Shown here: one piece after another, positions 27,041-36,792 of the stretch | Numbering within the stretch: position 1 is the first letter of the stretch | Layout of the letters: each line of letters opens with the position of its first letter | Assembly (NCBI RefSeq): GCF_003952385.1 | Contig: NZ_CP034444.1 | Span: 5,717,001-5,781,000 of the forward strand | Direction of reading: 5' to 3' | DNA from: Mesorhizobium sp. M1D.F.Ca.ET.043.01.1.1 | GTDB taxonomy: Bacteria > Pseudomonadota > Alphaproteobacteria > Rhizobiales > Rhizobiaceae | Length of the DNA stretch: 64,000 nucleotides | Position numbers and translations under genes: made by a program | Notes under the pieces: generated by a model | Told to the model about the DNA's origin: nothing | What the model saw: only the letters and a program-made list of their open reading frames with translations | Databases searched by the model: none

Positions 27041-28417
27041 ATGGACGCCAGACCGAATTCCCCTGAAGCCCGCGATATCCGCTACCATCTGCATGCCTAT
27101 ACCAATGCCCGCAAGCATCAGGAGACGGGCCCTCTGGTCATCGAGAGGGGCGACGGCGTCTATGTCGAGGACATTGCCGGCAACCGCTACATCGAGGCAA
27201 TGGCTGGCCTGTGGAGCGTCGCCGTCGGCTTCTCGGAAAAGCGGTTGGTCGAGGCGGCCACAAGACAGATGTCGAAGCTGCCCTTCTATCACGATTTCGG
27301 CTCGAAGGCGCATTCGCCGCTGATCGACCTCGCCGAAAAGCTGGTGCAGATGGCGCCGGTGCCAATGAGCAAGGCCTATTTCACCAATTCCGGTTCCGAA
27401 GCCAACGACACGGCGATCAAGATGATCTGGTACCGGTCGAATGCGCTCGGCCAGCCGGGCCGCAAGAAGATCATCAGCCGCAAGCGCGGCTACCATGGCG
27501 TCACCATTGCCGCGGCGAGCCTGACCGGCCTGCCGAACAATCATCTCTCCTTCGACCTGCCGATCGCCAATATCCTGCACACCTCGACGCCGCACTATTG
27601 GCGCGACGCCGAGCCCGGCGAAAGCGAGGAGCAGTTCTCTAGCCGGCTCGCCGACGACCTGGAAAAACTGATCCTCGCCGAGGGGCCGGAAACCATTGCC
27701 GCCTTTATCGGCGAGCCGATCATGGGCGCCGGCGGCGTCGTCGTTCCGCCGGCCGGCTATTGGCAAAAAATCCAGGCGGTGCTGTCGAAATACGACATAC
27801 TTTTGGTGGCCGACGAGGTGATCTGCGGCTTCGGCCGGACCGGCGAGATGTTCGGCTCGCAGACCTTCGCCATCAAGCCCGACATCATGGTGCTGTCCAA
27901 GCAGATCTCGTCGTCCTACCTGCCGATCTCGGCGCTCATCATCAACGACAAGGTGTTCGAGCCGATCGCCGACGAGAGCGACCGCATCGGCACCTTCGGC
28001 CACGGCTTCACCGGCGGCGGCCATCCGGTCGCCGCGGCTGTCGCGCTGGAGAACATCAAGCTGATCGAGGAGCGCGACCTCGTCGGCAATGCGCGCAAGG
28101 TCGGCGCGCATCTGCAGGCGCGGCTGCGCAAGCTGGATTCCCATCCGCTGGTGGGCGAGGTGCGCGGCGTCGGCCTGATCGCCGCCGTCGAGCTGGTCGC
28201 CGACAAGGCTTCCAAGGCACCATGGGGCAAGCCCGCCGCTGTCGGTGCGCTGGTCAACGGCTTGTTGCAGCAAAACGGCGTCATCTCGCGCAACATGGGC
28301 GACGCCATCGCCTTCTGTCCGCCGCTGATCATCACCGAGGCCCAGGTCGACGCTGTGGTCGACGCGTTCGAGCGGTCGCTCGACGCCGCGCTGCCGCAGG
28401 TCCGGCCACAGGGCTGA
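27041..28417 (+). CDS. Class III (PLP-dependent) aminotransferase
   Basis: The 458-aa enzyme starts at ATG 27041 after ACAGGAG. It has the class III pattern: YFTNSGSEANDTAIKM (phosphate-binding region), RGYHGVTIAAASLTG, the aspartate motif ILLVADEVICGFGRTG, and the PLP-lysine region MVLSKQISSSYLPISA (lysine at about residue 288). It resembles omega-amino acid:pyruvate or putrescine-type aminotransferases of rhizobia. The donor amine cannot be read from sequence. A broken GlxA-type regulator follows on the same strand and may once have controlled it. Confidence 0.88.
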   Translation: MDARPNSPEARDIRYHLHAYTNARKHQETGPLVIERGDGVYVEDIAGNRYIEAMAGLWSVAVGFSEKRLVEAATRQMSKLPFYHDFGSKAHSPLIDLAEKLVQMAPVPMSKAYFTNSGSEANDTAIKMIWYRSNALGQPGRKKIISRKRGYHGVTIAAASLTGLPNNHLSFDLPIANILHTSTPHYWRDAEPGESEEQFSSRLADDLEKLILAEGPETIAAFIGEPIMGAGGVVVPPAGYWQKIQAVLSKYDILLVADEVICGFGRTGEMFGSQTFAIKPDIMVLSKQISSSYLPISALIINDKVFEPIADESDRIGTFGHGFTGGGHPVAAAVALENIKLIEERDLVGNARKVGAHLQARLRKLDSHPLVGEVRGVGLIAAVELVADKASKAPWGKPAAVGALVNGLLQQNGVISRNMGDAIAFCPPLIITEAQVDAVVDAFERSLDAALPQVRPQG

Positions 28418-28667
28418 ACCGATCGATCACCGCATCGCCAGGACCGCCACGCTTTGCGCCAGCCGGCGCTGACTTCCGGCCGGCGCGACGGTTCGGCCTC
28501 TACGGAGCGTCTCCTTCCGAGACGGCCAAGTCGTTCATGGACTATCCCGGGGCGACGGCGGCTGGCATCCTGCTATGCGCGAAAAGCGCGTTGACGACGA
28601 GGTCGGCGCTGGTTGGGAAGAAACGCTTCCGAGCGCACATTGTCCGGCAACAGAGCGTGAGGCAGGC

Positions 28668-29650
28668 ATGAAAAAAGCTGTCGCGGAGACCAGCCGGCTG
28701 AAGATCGGCTTCATTCTTTCCCGCTCCTTCACGCTTTCGGCGTTTGCATTGTTTGTCGACACGCTGCGCCTGGCCAGCGACGAGGCAGACAGGTCCGGCA
28801 GGGTCTTTGCCGACTGGCAGGTTCTGGCGAGCACCAGGCATCTGATCACCGCCAGCTGCGGCGTGCAGGTCGCCCCGACATCGGATTTCGTGGATCCCGG
28901 GCTGTTCGACTACATCGTCGTGGTCGGCGGCCTGTTGAACAATGAGTTCCCGGTCGACGACGAAACCGTCCGTTACCTCAAGTGAGCCGCGGCAGCCAAG
29001 GTTCCGCTGATAGGGGTTTGCACGGGCACTTTCATCCTGGCGGATGCCGGCCTGATGAAGCACCACCGGACCTGCGTCAGCTGGCTGCACTATCAGGCGT
29101 TCCGTCAGCGTTTCCCGGGCCACGAAGTCAGGGCCGACCGAATCTTCAACCTCGATCGGACGCGGGGATCCTGCGCCGGCGGCAGCAGCGCGGCGGACAT
29201 GGCTGCCTCGATCGTCAGGCGCCACATCAGCGAACGTGCGGAGCGAAACGCGCTCGAAGTGCTGCAGATCGACAAGGCACGCTCGGCTTTGCACATCCAG
29301 CCGCGCAGGCCACTTGCCATCGAATGCGACGATCCGCGGCTCCAGGCGGCGCTCATCATGATGGAGACCCATATCGAGAACACCATCTCGATTCCCGAAC
29401 TGGCGGCATCGGTCGGGCTGTCGCGAAGGCAGCTGGAGCGTCTGTTCATGGAGAAGACGAAGAGCTCTCCGGCGCTCGTGTACAAGAGAGTGCGTCTCGA
29501 GCGGGCGAAGCAGCTGCTGCTCGAGACCAGCGTTCCGATGGTCGAGATTGCCATCGAGGTCGGCTTCGAGAACGCCTCGCATTTCTCCAGGGCTTTCGCG
29601 AGACGTTCGGCCTGCCGCCCAGCAAGGTCAGGTCGGTAGTTCCGAACTGA
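28668..29650 (+). pseudogene. Broken GlxA-type AraC-family regulator
   Basis: The reading frame from ATG 28668 encodes the DJ-1/PfpI-like N-terminal domain of GlxA-type regulators (KIGFILSRSFTLSAFALFVD, DYIVVVGGLL, VDDETVRYLK). It is interrupted by TGA at 28983-28985 and then continues in the same frame (AAAAKVPLIGVCTGTFILAD) into an AraC helix-turn-helix (IPELAASVGLSRRQLERLF, VEIAIEVGFENASHFSRAF). After RAF at about 29597 the conserved end (RETFGLPPSKVRS) lies in another frame, reached by one missing base. Two lesions in one gene argue for real decay rather than a single error. Intact homologues control amine or amino-acid catabolism genes beside them. Confidence 0.85.
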
Positions 29651-29717
29651 CTTGCGGGTGGGGAACCTTACACAAGCTTGCCGTCGCCGATCTGGGCGGC
29701 GTCGAACCCGCGGCGGC

Positions 29718-32387
29718 TCACTCGGCCGCCTGAACCTGCCGGGCTTCGATGATTGCCCTGATCTCGGAACGGCACGAGCCGCAGTTGGTGCCGGCGCGCA
29801 GCGTCGAGCCGATCGCCTCCAGACTGTCGCATCCGGCGGCAACTGCCGATGCGAGCTGGTTGACACCGACATGAAAGCACGAGCACACGATCCGGCCGAT
29901 GGCGGGCATGGGCACAGGCGAGCGGCCCGACAGGAGCGCGTGACGATCGGCGGTCGATAGCGGCTGGCGCGTAGCCAGCAACGACACCAGCCAATCCCGC
30001 GCCGGCAACTGGTCTGGAGCTGCAACCAGCAGGGCCTCGGCCATGGCGCCACCCTCCTCGACGGCGGCGGCGCGATAGGCGAGGCCGTGGCGATCCGTGT
30101 ACTCCAGAAGCTGATCCTGCTGACGCACGCCGAGCAGCTTGCGCGCCAGAAGAATGCCCTGGTCCGGCGGCTCGGTTCCGGTGAGCTCATAGACCCAGCC
30201 GCCCTCGACCGCGTAGCGGCTCCAGTGGACGAAACCCGTCGGCCTCAGATCGCGCTGCGTGATGAGCACGCCCGCCCATCCGGTGTTCTCGCGCACGATC
30301 CTCGCCGGAACATGCTTGAGCTCCGGCTGGCCGGAATGCGGATCGGTGACCGGCGAGGACAGAAGGCCGGCCGCGGCCCTGGCCGCGAACTGGCCGCTCC
30401 AATGCATCGGCATGAAGGCCTGGCCGCGCCGCTGCGCTTCCGACACGCGCACTCTGGCGCGGACGAAACCGAAACGTGTCGACAGATGGGCGAGGTCGCC
30501 ATCCTTCAGCTGGTGTGCAGCCGCGTCCGCCGGATTGAGGTCGACCGCGGGCTCCGGCGCGTTCGCCATCAGGCGCGGCACGTTACCGGTGCGCGTCATG
30601 GTGTGCCACTGGTCGCGCAGCCGGCCGGTGTTGAGAGCAAGCGGATAGTCCGCATCTACCGTGAAGGCCGTTGCCTCCTGCCGCACCGGCACGAAACGCG
30701 CGCGGCCGTCGGGTGTCGGGAAACGGCCGTCGGCAAACAGCCTTGTCTGGCGCTCGTCGCGATCCGGCGCAGGCCAGTGACGCGGCGCGAAGGCGACGTA
30801 GGCCGTGTCGCTGAGATCGGCGAGGCCGCCCAGGTCGAACAGGCGCTGGCCATCGTTCTCGAAAGTGGAGAGCGCGGCATGCTCGCGGAAGATCTCGGCA
30901 GGCGTCTGGTAGGCGAACGCATCGCCAAAGCCCATGTGTGCTGCGACCTCGCAGATGATGCGCCAGTCGGCCATCGCTTCGCCCGGCGGCGGCACGAACG
31001 GCCGCTGGCGCGAGACGCGCCGTTCCGAATTGGTGACCGTGCCGTCCTTCTCGCCCCAGCCGGCCGCCGGCAGCAGCACGTCGGCATAGCGCGTAGTGTC
31101 GGTGCGGGTCACGTCCGAGACGGCGACGAAATCGCATTTGGACAAGGCGGCGCGCACGCGCGACGCGTCCGGCATGCTGACGGCCGGGTTTGTGCCCATG
31201 ACCCACAGCGCCTTGATGCGGCCGTCGGCGACCGCCTGGAACATGTCAACGGCCTTCAGGCCGCCGCGCCGCGCGATGTCGGGCGCGTTCCAGAAGCGGG
31301 AGACGCGGTCGATAGCGGACGGATCGGCGAAGTCCATATGCGCCGCAAGCTGGTTGGCCAGGCCGCCCACCTCGCGGCCGCCCATCGCGTTCGGCTGCCC
31401 GGTGACCGAGAACGGCCCCATGCCGGGTTTGCCGATGCGGCCGGTGGCGAGATGGCAGTTGATGATGGCGTTGACCTTATCGGTTCCATGCGCCGACTGG
31501 TTGACGCCCTGGCTGTAGACGGTGACGGCACGCTCGGTCTCGGCGAAGAGATCGTAGAAGGCCTGGACATCCGCTGCGGCCAGGCCGCAGCCCTTCGCGA
31601 CACGCGCGATCGACGACGCATCGGCGCCGGCCAGCGCGGCCGCGGCGTCGAAGCCGGAGGTAGAATCGCGGATGAAATCGGCATCGATCTTTCCAGCCTG
31701 GACGAGATGCGCGAGCAGGCCGTTGAACAAAAGCACGTCCGTGCCGGGATCGAGCGCCAGATGCAGGTCGCATTCGTCGGCGGTGGCGGTGCGGCGCGGA
31801 TCGATGACGACGATCCTGGTGCCGCGCTCGCTGCGCGCCGCAAGCATGCGCTGGTAGAGCACCGGATGGCACCATGCGGTGTTGGAGCCGGTGAGCACGA
31901 CAAGGTCGGCGCGTTCGAAATCCTCGTAGACGCCGGGAACGATGTCCTCGCCGAAGGCGCGGCGGTGGCCAGCGACGGACGAGGCCATGCAGAGCCGCGA
32001 ATTGGTATCGATGTTGGCCGAGCCGATGAAGCCCTTCATCAGCTTGTTGGCGACGTAATAATCCTCGGTGAGCAACTGGCCGGAGACATAGAAGGCGACC
32101 GAGTCGGGCCCATGCTCGGCAATCGTCTGCGAGAATTTCGAGGCCACCAGGTCGAGCGCTTCGTCCCAACTCGTCTGCCTGCCTTGGATTTCCGGCTGGA
32201 GCAGACGGCCTTCGAGGCCGAGCGTCTCGGCAAGGGCTGAACCCTTCGAGCAGAGCCGGCCCAAATTGGCCGGGTGCTCGGGATCGCCGCGGACGGTCGT
32301 CTTGCCGTCCGCGGCGACCTCGGCCAGCACGCCGCAGCCCACCCCGCAATAGGGGCAGGTGGTCCTCACCTCGCGTGCTTCTTCCAT
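29718..32387 (-). CDS. nasA: Assimilatory nitrate reductase catalytic subunit
   Basis: The 889-aa molybdoenzyme reduces nitrate to nitrite in the cytoplasm. Four N-terminal cysteines (C11, C14, C18 in TTCPYCGVGC, and C46 in GRLCSKG) bind a 4Fe-4S cluster. The molybdopterin guanine dinucleotide core follows, with the cysteine expected to ligate molybdenum in SRLCMASSVAGHRRAFG. The C-terminus carries a BFD-like 2Fe-2S domain (IVCSCFHVGVNQL and GTNCGSC), typical of NasA/NarB forms that accept electrons from a reductase partner. It lies three bases after nirD and is the last gene of the MFS-nirB-nirD-nasA operon. No separate NADH-dependent NasC-like gene is visible in the window. Confidence 0.95.
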   Translation of the reverse strand: MEEAREVRTTCPYCGVGCGVLAEVAADGKTTVRGDPEHPANLGRLCSKGSALAETLGLEGRLLQPEIQGRQTSWDEALDLVASKFSQTIAEHGPDSVAFYVSGQLLTEDYYVANKLMKGFIGSANIDTNSRLCMASSVAGHRRAFGEDIVPGVYEDFERADLVVLTGSNTAWCHPVLYQRMLAARSERGTRIVVIDPRRTATADECDLHLALDPGTDVLLFNGLLAHLVQAGKIDADFIRDSTSGFDAAAALAGADASSIARVAKGCGLAAADVQAFYDLFAETERAVTVYSQGVNQSAHGTDKVNAIINCHLATGRIGKPGMGPFSVTGQPNAMGGREVGGLANQLAAHMDFADPSAIDRVSRFWNAPDIARRGGLKAVDMFQAVADGRIKALWVMGTNPAVSMPDASRVRAALSKCDFVAVSDVTRTDTTRYADVLLPAAGWGEKDGTVTNSERRVSRQRPFVPPPGEAMADWRIICEVAAHMGFGDAFAYQTPAEIFREHAALSTFENDGQRLFDLGGLADLSDTAYVAFAPRHWPAPDRDERQTRLFADGRFPTPDGRARFVPVRQEATAFTVDADYPLALNTGRLRDQWHTMTRTGNVPRLMANAPEPAVDLNPADAAAHQLKDGDLAHLSTRFGFVRARVRVSEAQRRGQAFMPMHWSGQFAARAAAGLLSSPVTDPHSGQPELKHVPARIVRENTGWAGVLITQRDLRPTGFVHWSRYAVEGGWVYELTGTEPPDQGILLARKLLGVRQQDQLLEYTDRHGLAYRAAAVEEGGAMAEALLVAAPDQLPARDWLVSLLATRQPLSTADRHALLSGRSPVPMPAIGRIVCSCFHVGVNQLASAVAAGCDSLEAIGSTLRAGTNCGSCRSEIRAIIEARQVQAAE

Positions 32388-32390
32388 GCC

Positions 32391-32720
32391 TCAGGCCGCT
32401 TTCGAGGCCAGCGCTTCGAGCGCAATGAAGAGCCGTTCGCCCTCGACCCTGACCGGGATCGTCCGCACCGAGCCTTCGTCGGCGCCGAGCGCCTTGCCGG
32501 TCTCAAGCGAGATCACCCAATTGTGCAGCGGGCAGGTCACCGCCGCGCCATGAACGATGCCCTGGCTCAGCGGGCCGCCCTTGTGCGGGCAGTGGTCGTC
32601 AATGGCGAAGACCCGGTCGTCGGCGGTGCGGAAGACGGCGATCTTGCCCTGCGGTGTCGCAACACAACGCGCGCCGCGCAGAGGAATGTCGGTGATGGAG
32701 CCGATGGCGATCCAGTTCAT
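32391..32720 (-). CDS. nirD: Nitrite reductase small subunit
   Basis: The 109-aa protein has a Rieske-type fold with both ligand motifs present (DDHCPHKGGPL and CPLHNWVI), although some NirD proteins lack these residues. It partners NirB in NADH-dependent reduction of nitrite to ammonium. ATG 32718-32720 gives the typical MNWIAIGS start; a GTG at 32744 that overlaps the nirB stop as GTGA is an alternative with its own weak ribosome site. It is followed after three bases by nasA. Confidence 0.93.
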   Translation of the reverse strand: MNWIAIGSITDIPLRGARCVATPQGKIAVFRTADDRVFAIDDHCPHKGGPLSQGIVHGAAVTCPLHNWVISLETGKALGADEGSVRTIPVRVEGERLFIALEALASKAA

Positions 32721-32740
32721 GTTGTCTCGTTCCTGTCGGC

Positions 32741-35191
32741 TCACTCGGCCGCCTCCGCAAAACCCACCGACGCCATCGGCCGGAACTCATGCTTGTCCTT
32801 GCCCGAGACGCGTTCGGACCACGGATCGACCTGCGCGAATTTCTGCGAAAAGACGAAGCGGTCGAAGAGCGCCCCGCGCCGCTCGGCGTCGTCGAGGATC
32901 TGCCGTTTGATCTCGGCGGTGCCGATGCGCTTGGCCCATTTGTAGATGCGCTCCAGATAGCGGGCCTGCTCGCGATACAGCTGGACGAGCGCCACGATCA
33001 CCTCCAGCGCCTCGTCCTCGGTCTTCACGAGGCCCAGCACTTCGGTGCCCTTGATGTCGAGGCCCGCAGCGCCGGCGAAGTGGATCTCGTAGCCAGAGTC
33101 GACGCAGACCACGCCGACATCCTTGCAGGTCGCCTCCGCGCAATTGCGCGGGCATCCCGACACCGCCATCTTCACCTTGGCCGGCGTCCAGGATCCCCAC
33201 ATGAACTTCTCGATGCGGATGCCGAGCCCGGTCGAATCCTGCGTGCCGAACCGGCACCAGTCGGAGCCGACACAGGTCTTCACCGTGCGCAGGCCCTTGG
33301 CATAGGCATGGCCGGAGACGAAGCCGGCCTTGCCGAGATCGGCCCATACCGCCGGCAGATCCTCCTTGCGGATGCCCAGCATGTCGATGCGCTGGCCGCC
33401 GGTCACCTTCACGGTCGGGATGCGGAACTTGTCGACCACGTCGGCGATGGCGCGCAACTCGTTGGCGCTGGTGACACCGCCCCACATGCGCGGCACGACC
33501 GAATAGGTGCCGTCCTTCTGGATGTTCGCATGCGCGCGCTCGTTGATGAAGCGCGACTGGTAGTCGTCGGCATATTGGTCCGGCCAGTCGCAGACCAGAT
33601 AATAATTCAGCGCCGGCCGGCACTTGGCGCAGCCGCAGGAGGTCTTCCATTCGAGCTCCTGCATGACGGCGGGTATCGTCTTCAGGCCTTTTGCCTTGAT
33701 CAGGCGGCGAACATCGTCGTGGCCGAGGCTCGTGCAGCCGCACATCGGCTGCACCGCCGCCGGATTGTAGGCCTCGCCGAGCGTGAGCTTCAGGAGCTGT
33801 TCGACCAGACCCGTGCACGATCCGCACGAGGCCGAGGCCTTGGTGTGGGCGCGCACGTCGTCGAGGCCGGTCAGCCCCTTGGTCGTGATCGCGCCGGTGA
33901 TCTTGCCCTTGCAGACGCCGTTGCAGCCGCAGATTTCCGCATCATCCGCCAGTGCCGCAACGGCCGCCAAAGGGTCCGAGGAAACGCCTCCTTGGAACGC
34001 CTGGCCGAAGATCAGCGTGTCGCGCATCTCCGAGATGTCGGTCGCCTTCTTCTTGAGATCGTTGAACCAGGCGCCGTCGGCCGTCTCGCCGAACAACACC
34101 GTGCCGATGATGCGGTTGTCCTGCAGCACGACGCGTTTGTAGATGCCGGCGGATGCATCGCGCAGGATGATCTCCTCGCGATCGTCGCCGTCGGCGAAGT
34201 CGCCGAGCGAATAGAGGTCGATGCCGGTAACCTTGAGCTTGGTCGGCGTGTCGGAGTGGATGAAGCGCTTGTCTTCGCCGTCCGAGAGCCCGGCTGCCGC
34301 GACCCGCGCCATCTCATAGAGCGGGGCGACCAGCCCGTAGACGTGGCCGCCGACCTCGGCGCATTCGCCGAGCGCCATGATCGCCGGATCGGAAGTGCGC
34401 ATGCGGTCGTCGACGACGATGCCGCGATTGACCTCGAGCCCGGCCTCCTTGGCCAGCGCGGTGCTGGGGCGAATGCCGACCGCCATCACGACCAGCGTCG
34501 CCGGGATGACCGTGCCGTCCATAAGCTCGACGCCCTCGACCTTGCCGTTGCCGACAATGGCCTTGGTGTTGGCCTTGGTCATGACCTTGATGCCGCGCGC
34601 CTCGACGGCTTTCTGCAGCAGGTAGCCGGCGGCCGGGTCGAGCTGGCGCTCCATTAGCGTCGGCATGACATGGAGCACGGTGACGTCCATGCCGCGCTCC
34701 TTCAGCCCCGCCGCGGCTTCGAGCCCGAGCAGGCCGCCGCCGATGACGATCGCCTTGGCGCGCGACTGCGCGGCAAGCAGCATGGCGTTGACGTCGTCGA
34801 GGTCGCGGTAGGTGAGCACGCCGGGCAGATCCTTGCCCGGCACCGGAATGATGAAGGGCACCGAGCCGGTTGCGATGACGAGCCTGTCGTAGCTCTCGGT
34901 CACGCCGTGGTCCGATGTGACGGTCTTCGCCTCCCGGTCTATGGCGACGATCCGGTGGCCCTTGTAGAGGGTGATGCCATGCTTGATGTACCAGCCGTCG
35001 CCATGGATGACGATTTCCTCAAAATCCTTCTCGCCCGAAAGCACTGGCGAGAGCATGATGCGGTCGTAGTTCACGCGCGGCTCTGCGTTGAAGATGGTGA
35101 CGGCGTAGCGGTCATGCGCTGCTTCCAGCAGATGCTCCAGCATCCTGCCGGGAGCCATGCCGTTGCCGATGATGACGAGTTTTTCGGTCAT
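32741..35191 (-). CDS. nirB: NAD(P)H-dependent nitrite reductase large subunit
   Basis: The 816-aa enzyme reduces nitrite to ammonium. Domain order: an FAD/NAD(P)H-binding half (KLVIIGNGMAPGRMLEHLL, AIVIGGGLLGLEAAAGLKERG); a BFD-like 2Fe-2S region (CGCNGVCKGKITGAI and ASCGSCTGLVEQLL); a second cysteine set (CGCAKCRPALNYYLV); then the siroheme/4Fe-4S reductase domain (CVGSDWCRFGTQDS and SGCPRNCAEATCKDVGVV). ATG 35189-35191 has GGAG nine bases upstream. It follows the MFS transporter gene by 16 bases. A 13-codon copy of its start lies at 37111-37149, evidence of a past duplication. Confidence 0.96.
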   Translation of the reverse strand: MTEKLVIIGNGMAPGRMLEHLLEAAHDRYAVTIFNAEPRVNYDRIMLSPVLSGEKDFEEIVIHGDGWYIKHGITLYKGHRIVAIDREAKTVTSDHGVTESYDRLVIATGSVPFIIPVPGKDLPGVLTYRDLDDVNAMLLAAQSRAKAIVIGGGLLGLEAAAGLKERGMDVTVLHVMPTLMERQLDPAAGYLLQKAVEARGIKVMTKANTKAIVGNGKVEGVELMDGTVIPATLVVMAVGIRPSTALAKEAGLEVNRGIVVDDRMRTSDPAIMALGECAEVGGHVYGLVAPLYEMARVAAAGLSDGEDKRFIHSDTPTKLKVTGIDLYSLGDFADGDDREEIILRDASAGIYKRVVLQDNRIIGTVLFGETADGAWFNDLKKKATDISEMRDTLIFGQAFQGGVSSDPLAAVAALADDAEICGCNGVCKGKITGAITTKGLTGLDDVRAHTKASASCGSCTGLVEQLLKLTLGEAYNPAAVQPMCGCTSLGHDDVRRLIKAKGLKTIPAVMQELEWKTSCGCAKCRPALNYYLVCDWPDQYADDYQSRFINERAHANIQKDGTYSVVPRMWGGVTSANELRAIADVVDKFRIPTVKVTGGQRIDMLGIRKEDLPAVWADLGKAGFVSGHAYAKGLRTVKTCVGSDWCRFGTQDSTGLGIRIEKFMWGSWTPAKVKMAVSGCPRNCAEATCKDVGVVCVDSGYEIHFAGAAGLDIKGTEVLGLVKTEDEALEVIVALVQLYREQARYLERIYKWAKRIGTAEIKRQILDDAERRGALFDRFVFSQKFAQVDPWSERVSGKDKHEFRPMASVGFAEAAE

Positions 35192-35207
35192 GTCTGTCTG
35201 CTCCGAT

Positions 35208-36509
35208 CTATTCGGCGGCATAGGAGAGGGACGCGGTCTCGACCTCGGCCGCCCGCTCCATCCGACGGATGGAGAGGTGCATCCAAAGCAGGCACGAGAC
35301 GACGATCAGGAAAAGCAGCATGAAGCAGCTCGACCAGACGCCGGTAAGGTCGTTCAGCGCGCCGAAGGCGATCGGCAGGATGAAGCCGCCAAGACCGCCG
35401 ATCATGCCCACCATGCCGCCGACCGCGCCGACGTTCTGCGGATAGTAGACCGGGATGTGCTTGTAGACGGCCGCCTTGCCGAGGCTCATGAAGAAGCCGA
35501 GCACGAAGGCGACGGCGATGAAGGCGAGCGGACCGATCTCGAAATGGAACGGGATCGGCCCGCTGATGCCGCGCACGACATAGTCTGCCGAGGGGAGAGA
35601 CAGAACGAGCGTCGCGACAGCACAGACGGTGAAGGTCGAGTAGAGCACGGTGCGGGCGCCGACGCGGTCGGAAAGCACGCCGCCATAGGCACGGAAGACG
35701 CTTGCAGGAATTGAATAGGCGGCGCCGATCATGCCGGCGGTGGCGATGTTGAAACCATAGACGCCGATCAGGTAGCGCGGCAGCCAGAGCGACAGCGCCA
35801 CGAACGCGCCGAAGGAGAAGAAATAGTAGAAGGCGAAGCGCCAGACCTGCAGGTTTTTCAGCGGCGCGAATTCCTGCCAGAAGCTTCTCGCGGGTGCGGC
35901 CTTGCCGGCACGGCGCTCGCGGATGACCGGATCGTCGCCGGTTGTGAACCAGAACACGCCGGCCATGACGACAAGTGCCGCCGCCCAGATCAGCGCGACC
36001 GACTGCCAGCCCCAGGAAAGGAGCACGAAGGGCGCCAGGAACTTGGTGACCGCGGCGCCGACATTGCCGACGCCGAAAATGCCGAGCGCCGTCCCTTGCT
36101 TGCCGGCTGGGAAGAAGCGCGAGACATAGGCGACGCCGACGGCGAAGGAGCCGCCGGCAAGCCCGACGCCGAGGGCGGCGATCAGCATCTGCTGATAGGT
36201 GTGGGCGAAAGCGAGCAGGAAGGTCGCGACCGCTGCCGCGAGCATGGTGACGGTGTAGACCAGGCGTCCGCCGTAGCGGTCGGTCCAGACGCCGAGCACA
36301 ATGCGCACCAGCGATCCGGTGAGGATCGGCGTGCCGACCAGCAGGCCGAACGCAGTCTCGCTCAGGCCGAGCTCCTGCTTTATGCGCACGCCGATGATGG
36401 AGAAGATCGTCCACGCCGCGAAGCAGACGGTGAAGGCGATGGTGGACATGACAAGCGCCTGCCGAGGAGCACTGTCCTGGCTGAAGGCGGCTGGGATGTT
36501 TGCGGTCAT
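35208..36509 (-). CDS. narK: MFS nitrate/nitrite transporter (NarK/NasA family)
   Basis: The 433-aa protein has twelve predicted membrane spans and both nitrate-signature regions of the NNP family: a glycine-rich stretch in helix 5 (NPP-type GIFGVGNVGAAVTKFLAP) and one in helix 11 (GMIGGLGGFILPIAFG). It would import nitrate, possibly with proton symport, for the downstream nirB-nirD-nasA genes. ATG 36507-36509 has GGAG six bases upstream. It is the second nitrate uptake system in the locus beside NrtABD. Its place directly after a truncated copy of nrtA suggests it arrived during or after the duplication of the upstream control region. Confidence 0.92.
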   Translation of the reverse strand: MTANIPAAFSQDSAPRQALVMSTIAFTVCFAAWTIFSIIGVRIKQELGLSETAFGLLVGTPILTGSLVRIVLGVWTDRYGGRLVYTVTMLAAAVATFLLAFAHTYQQMLIAALGVGLAGGSFAVGVAYVSRFFPAGKQGTALGIFGVGNVGAAVTKFLAPFVLLSWGWQSVALIWAAALVVMAGVFWFTTGDDPVIRERRAGKAAPARSFWQEFAPLKNLQVWRFAFYYFFSFGAFVALSLWLPRYLIGVYGFNIATAGMIGAAYSIPASVFRAYGGVLSDRVGARTVLYSTFTVCAVATLVLSLPSADYVVRGISGPIPFHFEIGPLAFIAVAFVLGFFMSLGKAAVYKHIPVYYPQNVGAVGGMVGMIGGLGGFILPIAFGALNDLTGVWSSCFMLLFLIVVSCLLWMHLSIRRMERAAEVETASLSYAAE

Positions 36510-36571
36510 GGTTGGCTCCGGTTGCGGTGTGGGAGGCACCGCGTGTCGTGTTGATCGAGAGGCGCGGTCGG

Positions 36572-36736
36572 TCAGCGCATCTGCAGGGTCGCTTCGGGGC
36601 GCTTACCCTCGGTCTTGGTACTGGTCGGGAACAGCAGGAGCGCCGCGGTGAACAGCACCGCCGTCAGCACGCTGCTCGCCAGGAAATCGCGGCGGGTGAA
36701 ATCCTTGAGGGATGTTGCTCCGATCCGTTTCGTCAT
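36572..36736 (-). CDS. 54-codon truncated copy of nrtA with Tat-type signal
   Basis: This short frame begins ATG with GGAG six bases before it, the same spacing as nrtA. Its first 38 codons copy the NrtA signal region: MTKRIGATSLKDFTRRDFLA here, MTKRIGTGTALKGMTRRDFL in NrtA. It ends in a short unrelated tail. It holds a twin-arginine motif and one hydrophobic span, so if translated it would be a small membrane-anchored peptide. I regard it as the 5' remnant of a duplicated nrtA, possibly still translated because the leader and ribosome site are intact. It lies 62 bases before the MFS gene. Confidence 0.6.
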   Translation of the reverse strand: MTKRIGATSLKDFTRRDFLASSVLTAVLFTAALLLFPTSTKTEGKRPEATLQMR

Positions 36737-36792
36737 CGTAGTCTCCGGTTGGGCACCGCCTGGGATCGGCGCCCGCGATTGTGTTTTCGGTC

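Noticed and set aside
30087..32240. Open frame of 717 codons on the plus strand opposite nasA
   Set aside because: It is a mirror of the strongly biased codon use of nasA; the peptide is Arg/Gly/Val-rich without domains, and nasA on the other strand is certain.
32741..32744. GTG start of nirD overlapping the nirB stop
   Set aside because: The overlap is attractive, but the ATG at 32720 gives the usual NirD N-terminus; it is noted as an alternative rather than adopted.
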